The position numbers and the translations under genes are program-made. From positions 1-23,966 of the forward strand of contig CAZSLZ010000037.1 in NCBI GenBank assembly GCA_964607865.1: DNA of 23,966 nucleotides. The letters are read 5' to 3'. Origin of the DNA: CAZSLZ01 sp964607865 (GTDB lineage: Bacteria > Vulcanimicrobiota > JAJTBE01 > CAZSLZ01). The notes below the pieces were generated by a model. The model was not told the DNA's origin. It did no database searches and saw only the letters and a list, made by a program, of their open reading frames with translations. Of this stretch, positions 14,819 through 23,962 are shown piece after piece (the stretch's first letter is position 1; every line of letters starts with the position of its first letter).

Positions 14819-16666
14819 TCATTTTTCAATTTTTACAAATTCCGATTCTACCACAATTTTTACCGGATAGAAAGAACCGCCCGGGGGCATGGTCAAAATT
14901 TTGACCTTTCGTTCCTCTCCGGGTTCCAGCAATATTTTTTTAAGGAGTACCTTCTCAGCTGGCCTTATCATTTTTGTTTCCAGAACGGTTCCGTCCACCT
15001 CAAAAATACCCCTCGCCATACCACCACCGGGCACAAAATAAATCCAGGCATCTCTGGGTTCAGAATGGGGATTTTTAACTCTTATATCAATATTATAGAA
15101 GGCTCCGTAATTGCCATAATTAGGATGGCCGTCAATAAGATCTGTCTGGTAGGGCTCGCCGCCCAGATAAATATATGTATATTTTCCTCCCACTTCGTGG
15201 ACAGGTTCCAGTTTAATATAAGCTGGGAAAACACCCCTGGATGTACGGGCTGGGGGTTTTTCGGGCGGAGGGGTCCCATCTTTGGGCGCCGGGGAGTTGG
15301 GGGGAGTTACAGCATAGCAACTGAAATTGAGCATTGTCCCGTTGGAAATATCCAGATAACCCACACCAGAGATAGTCTGGTCTGATTTTGCCAGTCTTTT
15401 TTCCACCACATAGCGGGATTTAGGCCGCAATGTTACAAACCAACCCCGCCTGTCCCAACGGGTATCAAAAAAGTTTGAAGCTGCCGAATGGCCGGCGAAA
15501 ATTTCATCGGGAGTGGGCCCGGCCCCAATGGGCGACACAAAAACGGTTCCCGGAAATCCGGTGGGATTCTCCAGTGCAACATAAAATTCACGCCAATTCT
15601 GATGGTGGGCGTTTTTATGGTGATAAAAATACCGGGCAGGTTCACTTCTTTTCAGGACAGCTTCCATTAACACCCCATCCTTTTTTATTACCTCAGGTTT
15701 ATTGGAAACAAAAAGTACCTGGGGATCGGGACGGGAATAGGGCACATTCTGAACTGTAAGATGTACCATAGTTTTACAGCCTATGTAATCAGGGCCATCA
15801 ACCTTTACCGGAATTTCCAGAACCTGAATTTCTCCGGGATTCAATGCTTTAAAGTTCTTGTCCTTTATCGGGTTTCCGGTTACCACATAGGCGCCGGGCT
15901 GAGGATTGCACCGATAATAAACCACCGATTCAAAAGCCTGTTTTATCATAGAGGCAGGGGCGGGGCTGCCGGTTACCTCAAGGGACATATACCGGGGAAC
16001 AAACCCTGCTCTTTCCATTACTTTAAAATAAACCTTTTTTTCAATATCCTTAACTCTCACCATAAAATAACCCTTACCAAGATTCAACCCCTTTACATTA
16101 ATCTTTCCGGTATTGAGGCTGGGCGCAATTTCAACAATGTCGGGGTCATAGTCAAAAAACTCCAATTCTCCGGAAAAATTTCCTTCAAACTCCAGTGAAA
16201 CTTCTTCATTCAGGGGTATGGTGAGGGAATTCTTTTTCAGCTCCAGTGAGGGGGCTTTCTTCAAGGCAAAACGTATATTGCCAGCCCATTTTTTTGCTTC
16301 CTCGAAAGGGGTGGTTTGCAGTAAACCCGCTATTTTTTTATCAAAAATTAAGATCTGGGTATCCTTGTTAAACACAATACCCTGCCCTGGGACAGGCCTT
16401 GCTGTTATGTCTTCCAATGCCGGAGGGTTCTCAAAAATCTGTTCCAGACGCCGGCTCCAGTTGTTAACCCGGGCATTAAAAAGTTCCTCGTTTTCGCCTC
16501 TTGGCAAACGGCCTAACAGGCGCCCCCGAATCCAGAACTCCGCCAGGGCCTGACCGTCTATTTCCACAGTTTTTATCCGAATCAATTCAGCCTGGGCCAT
16601 GCCTGAAACGGAACAAAACAACATGACAACTAAAAGGGCAATAATTGCTTTTTTATTCAAAGACAT
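14819..16666 (-). CDS. Secreted multidomain protein with Ig-like region, function unknown
   Basis: I do not recognise the whole 615-residue protein. GGAG lies 7 bases before the ATG at 16666. The signal peptide is clear (hydrophobic about 7-20, AQA|E cleavage at 26). Residues about 27-136 contain RVNNWSRRLEQIF, a predicted beta region and EEAKKWAGNIRFAL, recalling an extracytoplasmic N-terminal domain seen in some envelope proteins (RA-x-x-W-x-x-x-L ... W-x-x-x-I-x-x-AL); this is from memory and tentative. Residues about 141-216 look like a bacterial Ig-like strand repeat (EVSLEFEGNFSGELEFFD ... GKGYFMVRV). The remainder is beta-rich, with a Pro-rich linker (PPNSPAPKDGTPPPEKPPAR) before a last domain containing GGGMARGIFEVDG. 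No catalytic motif is visible. An exported structural or surface role is likely. Confidence 0.75.
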   Translation of the reverse strand: MSLNKKAIIALLVVMLFCSVSGMAQAELIRIKTVEIDGQALAEFWIRGRLLGRLPRGENEELFNARVNNWSRRLEQIFENPPALEDITARPVPGQGIVFNKDTQILIFDKKIAGLLQTTPFEEAKKWAGNIRFALKKAPSLELKKNSLTIPLNEEVSLEFEGNFSGELEFFDYDPDIVEIAPSLNTGKINVKGLNLGKGYFMVRVKDIEKKVYFKVMERAGFVPRYMSLEVTGSPAPASMIKQAFESVVYYRCNPQPGAYVVTGNPIKDKNFKALNPGEIQVLEIPVKVDGPDYIGCKTMVHLTVQNVPYSRPDPQVLFVSNKPEVIKKDGVLMEAVLKRSEPARYFYHHKNAHHQNWREFYVALENPTGFPGTVFVSPIGAGPTPDEIFAGHSAASNFFDTRWDRRGWFVTLRPKSRYVVEKRLAKSDQTISGVGYLDISNGTMLNFSCYAVTPPNSPAPKDGTPPPEKPPARTSRGVFPAYIKLEPVHEVGGKYTYIYLGGEPYQTDLIDGHPNYGNYGAFYNIDIRVKNPHSEPRDAWIYFVPGGGMARGIFEVDGTVLETKMIRPAEKVLLKKILLEPGEERKVKILTMPPGGSFYPVKIVVESEFVKIEK

Positions 16667-16765
16667 CTTTTTTCTCCGTTAATAGTCTATGCTGGGTATT
16701 TTGTCATAATTGTTTCTTCAATATCAAAAAAATCCTGGTTTTCTTAGCTGATTTACTGCAAGGTT

Positions 16766-17842
16766 TCAGTTATGTATAAATGAATTCGCGGCATTGTTCA
16801 GATAATCTTCAATAAGGTTGAGGTTGCTGTGATGAAAAATTTTTTCTGAAGCAATAATTACTTTCTTTAGCGCCTCGGTTTTACTGAAACTATTTGTCAG
16901 GACCAGAAAATAAAGCTCCATAGAATTGGCAAGTATATCCATAAGAATAAGGTTCAACAGCAGCTGATTGCCTATAATAAGAAATTTGCGCCACACCACA
17001 TGATAGAGGTAATTTTTAAAGAAGTCGGAGATTTCATCTGGAATTATTACCTTATCTTTTTTTTGCCTTTTCCGAAAAACGAGCAATTTTATATACAATT
17101 CCTCATCGGCAACAACCTCCTGAGTTTCTTCAGGCATATTCTGCAGAAACTTGGAAACAAAACCAGTGGCATATAAGTTTCTCCAGTCTGAATACTCACC
17201 GTCACGAAAGTTTTTGATAGTATCAAGGTTTTCACATGTAACCCTGGCTTTTTCTTTGCTATTGGTGCCCGTCTTTTTCAGCAACTCATAAAATCCCCTG
17301 GTACAAAGCATTATGTGGTTCATACAGGCAGAAGGTGTTTTTTGGGGTCTTTTCAGGTTCTTCAGAACCGATTTTTCAAAAACAAGATAAGTTTCCCAGT
17401 TAAGTTCAAGATCTTTAAAAAAGATGAAACTCTTCTGCTGTGACAGGTCGTGATCGGATATGAACTCTAATTCATCCAGGGTGGGACCCTGTTGGGACAA
17501 TGGATTGCCAATATTTTGTTGAACTGCAGTACACACATAGGAAAGGCCCACAATAATACCACCTGGGGTGGAAGTTAAGATATAAGGAAATCGTTTACAG
17601 GGGGCTGGTTTTGCATTAAAACCCAACTTTTTCTGAATTGAACATAAATGATCGTCATCCTGAAAAACACACCCTCCCTGCCCTACTTTCATTCTATATT
17701 TATCCTGTGTCTGCCGGCCCCGTATTTTCCTGAAGTATTCATTCAAAACAGGCTCCTGTCTTAAATATTCCAGCTTCCCCTTATCAATGGCAATTTCCCA
17801 ATTTCTGCAGCATTCACCACAGCAAATACAACTGTAATTCAA
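16766..17842 (-). CDS. Cysteine-cluster protein, YkgJ / FliB-like
   Basis: 358 residues with a CxxCxxCC-type cluster at the extreme N-terminus (CICCGECC, Cys 5, 7, 8, 11, 12) followed by NWEIAIDKGKLEYL; then Cys58, Cys67 in LCSIQKKLG, Cys82 in PCKRFPYI and Cys104. This is the Zn/Fe-binding cysteine-cluster family (PF03692). The order C-cluster, W-x-I-x-I-D-K, C-x-F ... LCSIQK-LG, C-R/K-x-x-P, and a helical C-terminal half with FFKNYLYHVVWRKFL (about 268-282) also resembles flagellin lysine-N-methylase FliB, which has about this length; small YkgJ proteins are shorter. The start is TTG at 17842 with no good ribosome-binding site, and the cluster begins at residue 5, so the exact start is uncertain. 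No signal peptide; probably cytoplasmic. Confidence 0.72.
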   Translation of the reverse strand: MNYSCICCGECCRNWEIAIDKGKLEYLRQEPVLNEYFRKIRGRQTQDKYRMKVGQGGCVFQDDDHLCSIQKKLGFNAKPAPCKRFPYILTSTPGGIIVGLSYVCTAVQQNIGNPLSQQGPTLDELEFISDHDLSQQKSFIFFKDLELNWETYLVFEKSVLKNLKRPQKTPSACMNHIMLCTRGFYELLKKTGTNSKEKARVTCENLDTIKNFRDGEYSDWRNLYATGFVSKFLQNMPEETQEVVADEELYIKLLVFRKRQKKDKVIIPDEISDFFKNYLYHVVWRKFLIIGNQLLLNLILMDILANSMELYFLVLTNSFSKTEALKKVIIASEKIFHHSNLNLIEDYLNNAANSFIHN

Positions 17843-17904
17843 ATTCTCGGGAAATATATATTTTCTTTTACGTACATCACTGATATTAATTCCCCCTGAA
17901 TAAA

Positions 17905-17931
17905 AAAGATGGCCCGTATTGAGCCATCTTT
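17905..17931 (-). terminator. Terminator of the TPR gene
   Basis: AAAGATGGC and GCCATCTTT form a perfect 9-bp stem around a 9-base loop. Read on the minus strand the stem ends in a T run (TTTTTT), 14 bases past the stop codon of the TPR gene, so it separates that gene from the cysteine-cluster gene. Confidence 0.88.
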
Positions 17932-17944
17932 GTTTGTTTAATCA

Positions 17945-18619
17945 TTAAAAAGCTATATAGTTCTTTAATTCATCAGGTATTTTGGCTTTCAGGCCCGGGT
18001 TTTTGGAAAGAGCTTCGTCAATAATCTGCTTTCCAGCCTGCCTGTTTCCACTTTCATATGTGGCCAAACCCAGAAACAGTTTTGATTTATGATCATCAGG
18101 GTTCTTCACTACAGCCTGCTCCAGGCTTTCCACTGCTTCGGGGTATCTGTAAAGCAGCATTAAGGCATAACCTTTATATTTATATGCAGAAGCAAAATCC
18201 GGGTCATTCTTTATGGCGTTGTTGAAGCATTTTAAGGAATACTCGGGCTTGCCCAGCTTACCCCAGGTATAACCGTAGTTAAACCATAAATTTGCCGATT
18301 CCGGGTTGGCTTTCAGAGCTTTCTGGTAGTTGGCAACCGCGAAACTGTCTTTGCCCTTTTGAACATAAATATCGCTGAGCAATATCCAGGCATCTTCATT
18401 TTGGGGGTAAACAGTCTTGGCCTTCCCCAGCAATGTGGCAGCCTTGTTGGTATCTCCCTTTTCAATCAGTTTCAGGGCTTTCATTACTAACTCGCTGGCA
18501 TGCTGCTCCGGCGATTTTTTTTCCTCTTTCGCTTCCTGAGCGTTGGCAGCGCAAATCGCCAGAATTAAAATCATCAAAACTGAAAGAATTTTAGCTGAAA
18601 TTTTTGCCTGTTTTACCAT
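17945..18619 (-). CDS. Secreted tetratricopeptide-repeat protein
   Basis: 224 residues. Start ATG at 18619 lies 6 bases after GAGGTG (18626-18631); a GTG at 18628 overlaps that site and is unlikely. The signal peptide has a basic start, a hydrophobic core (about 10-24) and an ANA|Q cleavage site near residue 27. About five 34-residue TPR units fill 43-211, with typical turns such as NPESANLWFNYGYTWGKLGK and DPDFASAYKYKGYALMLLYR. TPR units bind partner proteins; the partner is unknown and there is no enzymatic domain. It is transcribed alone, divergent from ftsK, with its own terminator. Confidence 0.88.
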   Translation of the reverse strand: MVKQAKISAKILSVLMILILAICAANAQEAKEEKKSPEQHASELVMKALKLIEKGDTNKAATLLGKAKTVYPQNEDAWILLSDIYVQKGKDSFAVANYQKALKANPESANLWFNYGYTWGKLGKPEYSLKCFNNAIKNDPDFASAYKYKGYALMLLYRYPEAVESLEQAVVKNPDDHKSKLFLGLATYESGNRQAGKQIIDEALSKNPGLKAKIPDELKNYIAF

Positions 18620-18692
18620 GGTGTTCACCTCTATAGTTATTCTTCTTAACTAATTTACTCTAAAGTTTTCTTTTCCTTTTAAAATAGATAAT

Positions 18693-18702
18693 ACCTGCAG
18701 GT
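18693..18702. promoter_or_regulatory. Palindrome in a candidate promoter of the TPR gene
   Basis: ACCTGCAGGT is a perfect 10-base palindrome in the 201-base gap between the divergent TPR and ftsK genes. On the minus strand it falls between TTGTAA and TATTTT (17-base spacing), a possible promoter for the TPR gene, so it would suit a repressor site. This is weak evidence. Confidence 0.3.
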
Positions 18703-18820
18703 TTTACAAATAAAAACTCTCTCAAACCCCGCAAACAGGACAATCATTACAGGAAAAACTGCCTGAAGGGATAATATAAACAATAATTTGATTTTATAAG
18801 AAACTATGTTTAAGAAATAA

Positions 18821-21055
18821 ATGGCTACTAAAAAAAACACCAGAAAAAATGAAGAATTAACCCCACAGCAACTGGAAGAACGTAACCGTGTTATTCGGGA
18901 AATTTCCGGGGTGGTTATTGCAATGGTGGGAATTTTTGTTCTGGTATGCATTCTTGCCCCCGATTCATTCGGCGCACTGGGAAGAAACATTCACGGGCTT
19001 TTCGAGGACAGCTTCGGCATAACAGCCTATCTCTTCCCTTTTATGGTTCTGTTCGCCGGCTTAATGCTGCGTTTCAAGAAAAATATGCTTTCAGCCCCGT
19101 TATTCATTCTGTCAACCCTGGTTTTTTATTTCAATTCAGCTTTTTTTGTTCAACTTATAAATAAAAAAGGCGGTTTTACAGGCGAGTTTATTGCCAGAAA
19201 TCTGGTAGATATAATCGGTGTAGCTGGCAGTTATATTTTTGCATCAGGGCTTACTATCATAACCCTTATAATAATGACCGGCCTGAGTTTGAAAAATTTA
19301 GCCGAAAAATCGGCGCCCTTAATGGAATCGGCCACAGAGAAACTAAAGAAATTATATAGTTTCTTAATGATTCATGATGATTCCCAGGAAGAACCCGAGT
19401 TGCTAAATGTGCCAAACCTTTTACCACCTGCCGAAAAATTCCCCCCTTCTGCTGAAGAGGAAGAAGAACCCGAAGAAACGGAACCGGTTGAAGAGAAAAA
19501 ATATGAAAATGAAGGGGAAGAAATTGAGCTTATACCCGGTAAGGCCCGGGATACGGTGGAGTTTAAACTGGATAAAAACGAGCCCAACCTGGAAGTTGCC
19601 GATGAAAATTATAAGTACAAATTGCCTCCCTTGAGTTTATTAAATGATGTGCAGAAAAGCCAGGAGGAAAAATCATCCAGGGATTATTCCGATTTATTAG
19701 AAGAAACCCTGGCGGATTTCGGTGTGGATGTCAAGGTTATTAACCGGGTTCGGGGGCCAACTGTTACCCGTTATGAACTGCAACCCGCCAAGGGGGTTAA
19801 GGTAAAGAAAGTTACCAATCTTTCCAACGATATTGCCCTGGCTCTGGCAGCCTATTCAATTCGAATCGAGGCTCCGATTCCGGGTAAGTCGGCTATTGGT
19901 ATTGAAATTCCCAACTACAGCATCGATCCTATCCTTCTGAAAGATACACTGATGCGGGGAAAATATAAGAAGCAACCCCTTCTATCATTGGCTCTGGGTA
20001 AGGATATTACAGGTAAATCAGTAATGGACGTTTTACTCAAAATGCCCCATTTACTGATTGCCGGCGCCACGGGTTCGGGAAAATCGGTCTGTATTAACTG
20101 CATAATTACCAGCATACTTTTCCAGTGCGATCCCAGGGAAGTCCAACTGGTAATGGTGGACCCAAAACGGGTGGAATTATCGCTTTTTGAAGGGATTCCC
20201 CACTTGGTGGATATCAGCCTGCCAGATGGCAAGAAGATTATCACCGATCCCAAGGCTGCAACCATGGCACTGAAAACCATAAGCGAGATTATGGATCAGC
20301 GATATGAAGATTTTGTGGCATTCAAGGTGCGAAATATAAAGGAATACAATGCCAAAGCTGAGGTTCCCATACCATATATCGTCGTAATCATCGACGAACT
20401 TGCAGATCTAATGATGGTTTCTTCCTCTACCGTGGAGCAGTATATATGCCGAATTGCCCAGCTGGGCAGGGCATCGGGAATCCATCTTATTCTTGCTACC
20501 CAGCGTCCTTCGGTAGATGTAATAACCGGCCTGATCAAGGCAAATGTCCCTTCCCGGATAGCTTTTGCTGTTTCCTCCCAGGTGGACAGCCGAACTATCC
20601 TGGACCGGGTGGGCGCCGAGAAACTTCTTGGCAAGGGCGATATGCTTTATCTACCTGTTGATGCTAATGAGCCCCGCCGAATTCAGGGAGCTTATGTTTC
20701 TGGTACCGAGGTGGAAAAAGTGGTTGAATTCTGGAAAAAGCAGCCCCGCCCCGAAAATTCCATCCCCATTGAAATTCCCGAGGAAGAAGATAAAAAAGGA
20801 AAAGCCAAGGTGGAAGGGCTTGAGAAAAAGGACATTCTGGTTCCCGAGGCCATCGAGGTTATTCGTACCACCCAGCAGGCCAGTGTATCCAATTTGCAAC
20901 GCAAAATGAAGATCGGTTACGCCAGGGCAGGCAGAATAATGGATCAACTCGAAGAAATGGGTATTGTGGGCCCGCCTCAGGGAAGCAAACCCAGAAAAAT
21001 TCTACTGCCCAACACAGGAGTTGACAGCCTTGGTTCTCCCACCCCTGGCGTATAA
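18821..21055 (+). CDS. ftsK: DNA translocase FtsK/SpoIIIE
   Basis: FtsK is the septal DNA pump that clears and aligns chromosome ends during division. It has 744 residues. Four N-terminal membrane helices (about 29-46, 65-83, 92-111, 127-153) anchor it; an acidic Pro/Glu linker (about 186-240) follows; the motor domain holds Walker A GATGSGKS at 415-422, Walker B VVIIDELADL at 521-530, and the conserved LGRASGIHLILATQRPSVDVITG. The C-terminal winged-helix gamma domain (about 672-730, SNLQRKMKIGYARAGRIMDQLEEMG read in part) reads polar DNA motifs. The linker is short compared with E. coli FtsK and more like SpoIIIE. ATG at 18821 has only a poor AAGAA upstream. It stands alone, convergent with the glucan-enzyme gene. 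Confidence 0.97.
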   Translation: MATKKNTRKNEELTPQQLEERNRVIREISGVVIAMVGIFVLVCILAPDSFGALGRNIHGLFEDSFGITAYLFPFMVLFAGLMLRFKKNMLSAPLFILSTLVFYFNSAFFVQLINKKGGFTGEFIARNLVDIIGVAGSYIFASGLTIITLIIMTGLSLKNLAEKSAPLMESATEKLKKLYSFLMIHDDSQEEPELLNVPNLLPPAEKFPPSAEEEEEPEETEPVEEKKYENEGEEIELIPGKARDTVEFKLDKNEPNLEVADENYKYKLPPLSLLNDVQKSQEEKSSRDYSDLLEETLADFGVDVKVINRVRGPTVTRYELQPAKGVKVKKVTNLSNDIALALAAYSIRIEAPIPGKSAIGIEIPNYSIDPILLKDTLMRGKYKKQPLLSLALGKDITGKSVMDVLLKMPHLLIAGATGSGKSVCINCIITSILFQCDPREVQLVMVDPKRVELSLFEGIPHLVDISLPDGKKIITDPKAATMALKTISEIMDQRYEDFVAFKVRNIKEYNAKAEVPIPYIVVIIDELADLMMVSSSTVEQYICRIAQLGRASGIHLILATQRPSVDVITGLIKANVPSRIAFAVSSQVDSRTILDRVGAEKLLGKGDMLYLPVDANEPRRIQGAYVSGTEVEKVVEFWKKQPRPENSIPIEIPEEEDKKGKAKVEGLEKKDILVPEAIEVIRTTQQASVSNLQRKMKIGYARAGRIMDQLEEMGIVGPPQGSKPRKILLPNTGVDSLGSPTPGV

Positions 21056-21175
21056 TTTTCCGCAGCAGTTCAGCCTGCTGACGGCCATTTACCCAACGCT
21101 CGATAGTTTTAAAATTTCCAGAACAATTAAAAAGAGCCATCCTTTTGGGGCAGCCCCTTTAATGTTTTACTTATT

Positions 21176-23962
21176 TCAGCCCACGCGTTTATAAACGAGA
21201 AGCCCGCCGGCGGGAATATCTATGCGGGTATCTGCATGGCCGTCTATATGAATTTTACTGCCAAAGTTATCCCCTCCGTAATATTTAGAATCGGAGTTGA
21301 ATACCAGCTCGTATTTTCCACTTTGTAACGGTATATTATAATTAGCAAGTTTGTTTTTGTTCAGTGAGCCTACTACCAGAAATTCTTCGCCGTTTTTATG
21401 ACGGGAGAAAGCCATGACTGAATTGTCGTTGTGGGTATAAAGTTTGGTAACTCCGGCATCGCCGTCAAAAGCCTGGTTACTGGTTCTGAGATTTGTGATA
21501 TCCTTGCAGAACCTGTGATGAAGTTTACGGGTAATTCCTTCCATCAACTTCTGGCGTTCTTCGGGTTGCGCTGAAGCCAGGAGCTCTACAACCTTTTTAT
21601 TGTCTTCGGATAGATTCCGGTAGTCAGGTGATTCTGACCGATGGTTGTTATTCATTTGCGCCAGTTTGTCATATTTTTCCAGGCTGGATGTATCCAGATC
21701 GGTTTTGTTCCAGTTCCAATCCTTGCCAATATCCATCCAATCCCAGCCCACATCCCAGGTATCGGGCCGGCCCCAGCTGAAGAAGTTTCTAGCCATAGAT
21801 TCTTCGCCCTGGAAGAACATGGGTACGCCGGGTGAAAGCATTCCTACCCCAAAAGCAAACCGGCTGGCGCCACGGGCCCATTTGTCGGGAATGTTGTGAT
21901 GGTCGTGGTTGGTTGCCACATTAACAGTCCTGGCTGCATTTCCCACCTCGTCGTGGTTGGAAATAACCGTAACCGAATTCAACTTGTTGGTAAAACCGGG
22001 ATGAAAAACCATATGGTTCATAAATTTATCCATGTCAGTCTTCCAGCCTTTGGTGGCCTGTTGCAGTATGGCAGGGTTGCTGTGGTCGTGAACCAGTCGA
22101 TGTTGGAATTCAGTATTCCACATATGGTCAAAACCGGCGCCACCCTTGCCGTTGGGCTGAGCCGGCTTGGTTATGGGCTCGGTGTTGGGAAACTCTTCGG
22201 CAGCAGTTGTTGCCTGCGGATGGAAGAAATGAACCTGCCGGTTGATTTTCCTTAAAAGATTCCACCCTTCGGTTCCACCACCCCAACCCTGGGCATGAAT
22301 CGGATGGGTAAAGTCGAAACGCAGGCCATCGAAGTGAAATTCGTCAAGCTGAGCTACAGCATTATCAACTGCAAATTGGCTCACAGCTTCCTTGTTGAAA
22401 GCAGGCATAGCTCCCCAGTCGGTGTGGCGGACTTTTTTGAACAGAGGCATTTCCTGGCTGTTTTTTATAAGCCTGTCTTCGTCCCGGTATGCTTCAGGGC
22501 GGGCATCTTTAATTCTGCCCCTCAAATCGCTTTCGCCTGTGCCTGGAACTGCCCTGGTTCTTTGAGCTGATTTAAAAATATGGCCGGGTTCCAAATCTCT
22601 GGGATTCTTTCTAGCATCAGCCATCTTCTGTGGGGTAACTTTGGGGTTATGGTCCCAGTCGAAATAGGGGTTTTTCATTCCGTCAAGATCCCACATATTA
22701 TTATAATCTCCGCCCCAGTGGTTGTAAACCACATCGTTTATCACGTTGAAACCCTTACCGTGGGCGGCATCAACAAACTTTTTAACAGCATCGGTCCCGC
22801 TTACCCATTCGCCGTTGTCATCAACAAAACCGTATTGGTCTGACATTGCAAAGGATGAGGTGCCGATATAACCCCAATCCCTGCTTCCCTCAAAGGTATT
22901 GGCAGGCAGGACTTCCAGGGTGTTGACTCCCAGGTCTTTGAAGTAATCAAGTTTCTTCAATACATCTTTAAAAGTTGAGCGCTGAACATTTTTGGAGTCT
23001 CCGAAAACCGAACCCACATGCATTTGATAGATTACCATTTTATCTTTTGTGGGAGCCATCCTGGGGACATTGTCGTTCTGCCAGTTAAAAGAAGGCTCTT
23101 TAATAATTCCGAAACGCTGCCAGCCAAAATTCTCGTGAATTTTGCCGGAATAGGGATCGTTAAAGTGAGTCTTTTTTGCTTCATCGGCAGACAGGTTGCC
23201 ATCCCGGTTGGCGTCGCCCACAATATAATCCTTTCCGCTGGCGTCAGCTTTATGGATTTCGAATTTGTAATGCATTCCGGGTATCTTGTCAGGGCTGTCC
23301 ATAATAGAAGCCCATGCCTTGCCCTGTTTTACCAGTTTAATCCTGCCCTGGTTGTCGATATTCTTCAGCCAGTGATCATTAAGTCCGCCCTTGTGGTATT
23401 TGCTTACCAGATCAGGGTCGGTTTCACCCAGCCTTGAAAGCAGGTCTTCCTTCTTCATGGGTTTGCCCTGTTCATCGGTAAGTTTTAAATATACTTTGTT
23501 GGCGTCGTCATGGCCCTGGACCTCAAAACGAACGAATTTCTTGAAAGAAGGTTTTCCCTGGCCTGCCAACTCAGAATCCTTATAATATTGATGAACCTGG
23601 AAACCCTTTGTGGGATGCAGATACATGGTGGTGATTCCCCGCTGCTGGCCCTGTAAATAACGGGCATAGGGGTCGTTCTTATAAACTTTTTTGCCTTCGC
23701 TGGTAGTTATCTCGTAACAATAGGTTTTACCCTCGAACTTTTTCCAGCCATCTTCCACACCGCCTGACCACATGTTGGTTTCAGGGTCTTTTTTCAATTG
23801 AACGTATTCGGCATTGTCCGGGTCTTCATCCCATACCCGGACTTTTATATCCTGGGCATGGGGTGACCAGAATTTAAAGTTAACATTGTCTTCATCTCTG
23901 GTTGCCCCCATGCTGGAATAGGTTGTGGGAGCGTATTTTGCAACGGGTTTTTCTCTGGCCAT
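21176..23962 (-). CDS. GH13 alpha-glucan enzyme (branching-enzyme-like) with two CBM48-like domains and an EF-hand loop
   Basis: 928 residues, well above the ~630-730 of typical GlgB. N-terminal CBM48-like domain (about 24-115: VNFKFWSPHAQDIKVRVW, NDPYARY) and a second such unit (about 142-300: FVRFEVQG, MHYKFEIHK, FNDPYSGKI, SFNWQN) precede the GH13 barrel. GH13 regions: DVVYNH (410-415), GLRFDF with nucleophile Asp550, AAEEF with acid Glu589, and NHDE with Asp671. The catalytic triad is therefore complete. A canonical 12-residue EF-hand loop, DANRDGNLSADE (250-261), is inserted in the second unit. The C-terminal beta domain ends GGLLVYKRVG. Branching enzyme, maltooligosyltrehalose trehalohydrolase-like or amylase activity cannot be told apart by eye. 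No signal peptide is seen from the ATG at 23962, but the frame stays open to the window edge 4 bases away, so the true start may lie outside. Confidence 0.85.
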   Translation of the reverse strand: MAREKPVAKYAPTTYSSMGATRDEDNVNFKFWSPHAQDIKVRVWDEDPDNAEYVQLKKDPETNMWSGGVEDGWKKFEGKTYCYEITTSEGKKVYKNDPYARYLQGQQRGITTMYLHPTKGFQVHQYYKDSELAGQGKPSFKKFVRFEVQGHDDANKVYLKLTDEQGKPMKKEDLLSRLGETDPDLVSKYHKGGLNDHWLKNIDNQGRIKLVKQGKAWASIMDSPDKIPGMHYKFEIHKADASGKDYIVGDANRDGNLSADEAKKTHFNDPYSGKIHENFGWQRFGIIKEPSFNWQNDNVPRMAPTKDKMVIYQMHVGSVFGDSKNVQRSTFKDVLKKLDYFKDLGVNTLEVLPANTFEGSRDWGYIGTSSFAMSDQYGFVDDNGEWVSGTDAVKKFVDAAHGKGFNVINDVVYNHWGGDYNNMWDLDGMKNPYFDWDHNPKVTPQKMADARKNPRDLEPGHIFKSAQRTRAVPGTGESDLRGRIKDARPEAYRDEDRLIKNSQEMPLFKKVRHTDWGAMPAFNKEAVSQFAVDNAVAQLDEFHFDGLRFDFTHPIHAQGWGGGTEGWNLLRKINRQVHFFHPQATTAAEEFPNTEPITKPAQPNGKGGAGFDHMWNTEFQHRLVHDHSNPAILQQATKGWKTDMDKFMNHMVFHPGFTNKLNSVTVISNHDEVGNAARTVNVATNHDHHNIPDKWARGASRFAFGVGMLSPGVPMFFQGEESMARNFFSWGRPDTWDVGWDWMDIGKDWNWNKTDLDTSSLEKYDKLAQMNNNHRSESPDYRNLSEDNKKVVELLASAQPEERQKLMEGITRKLHHRFCKDITNLRTSNQAFDGDAGVTKLYTHNDNSVMAFSRHKNGEEFLVVGSLNKNKLANYNIPLQSGKYELVFNSDSKYYGGDNFGSKIHIDGHADTRIDIPAGGLLVYKRVG

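Noticed and set aside
21118..21160. GGGG-CAG-CCCC hairpin followed by TTTAATGTTTT after ftsK
   Set aside because: Only a 4-bp stem and an interrupted T run; too weak to list as a terminator.
23018..23437. 139-codon plus-strand open frame
   Set aside because: Antisense to the GH13 gene, whose motifs and frame are unambiguous there.
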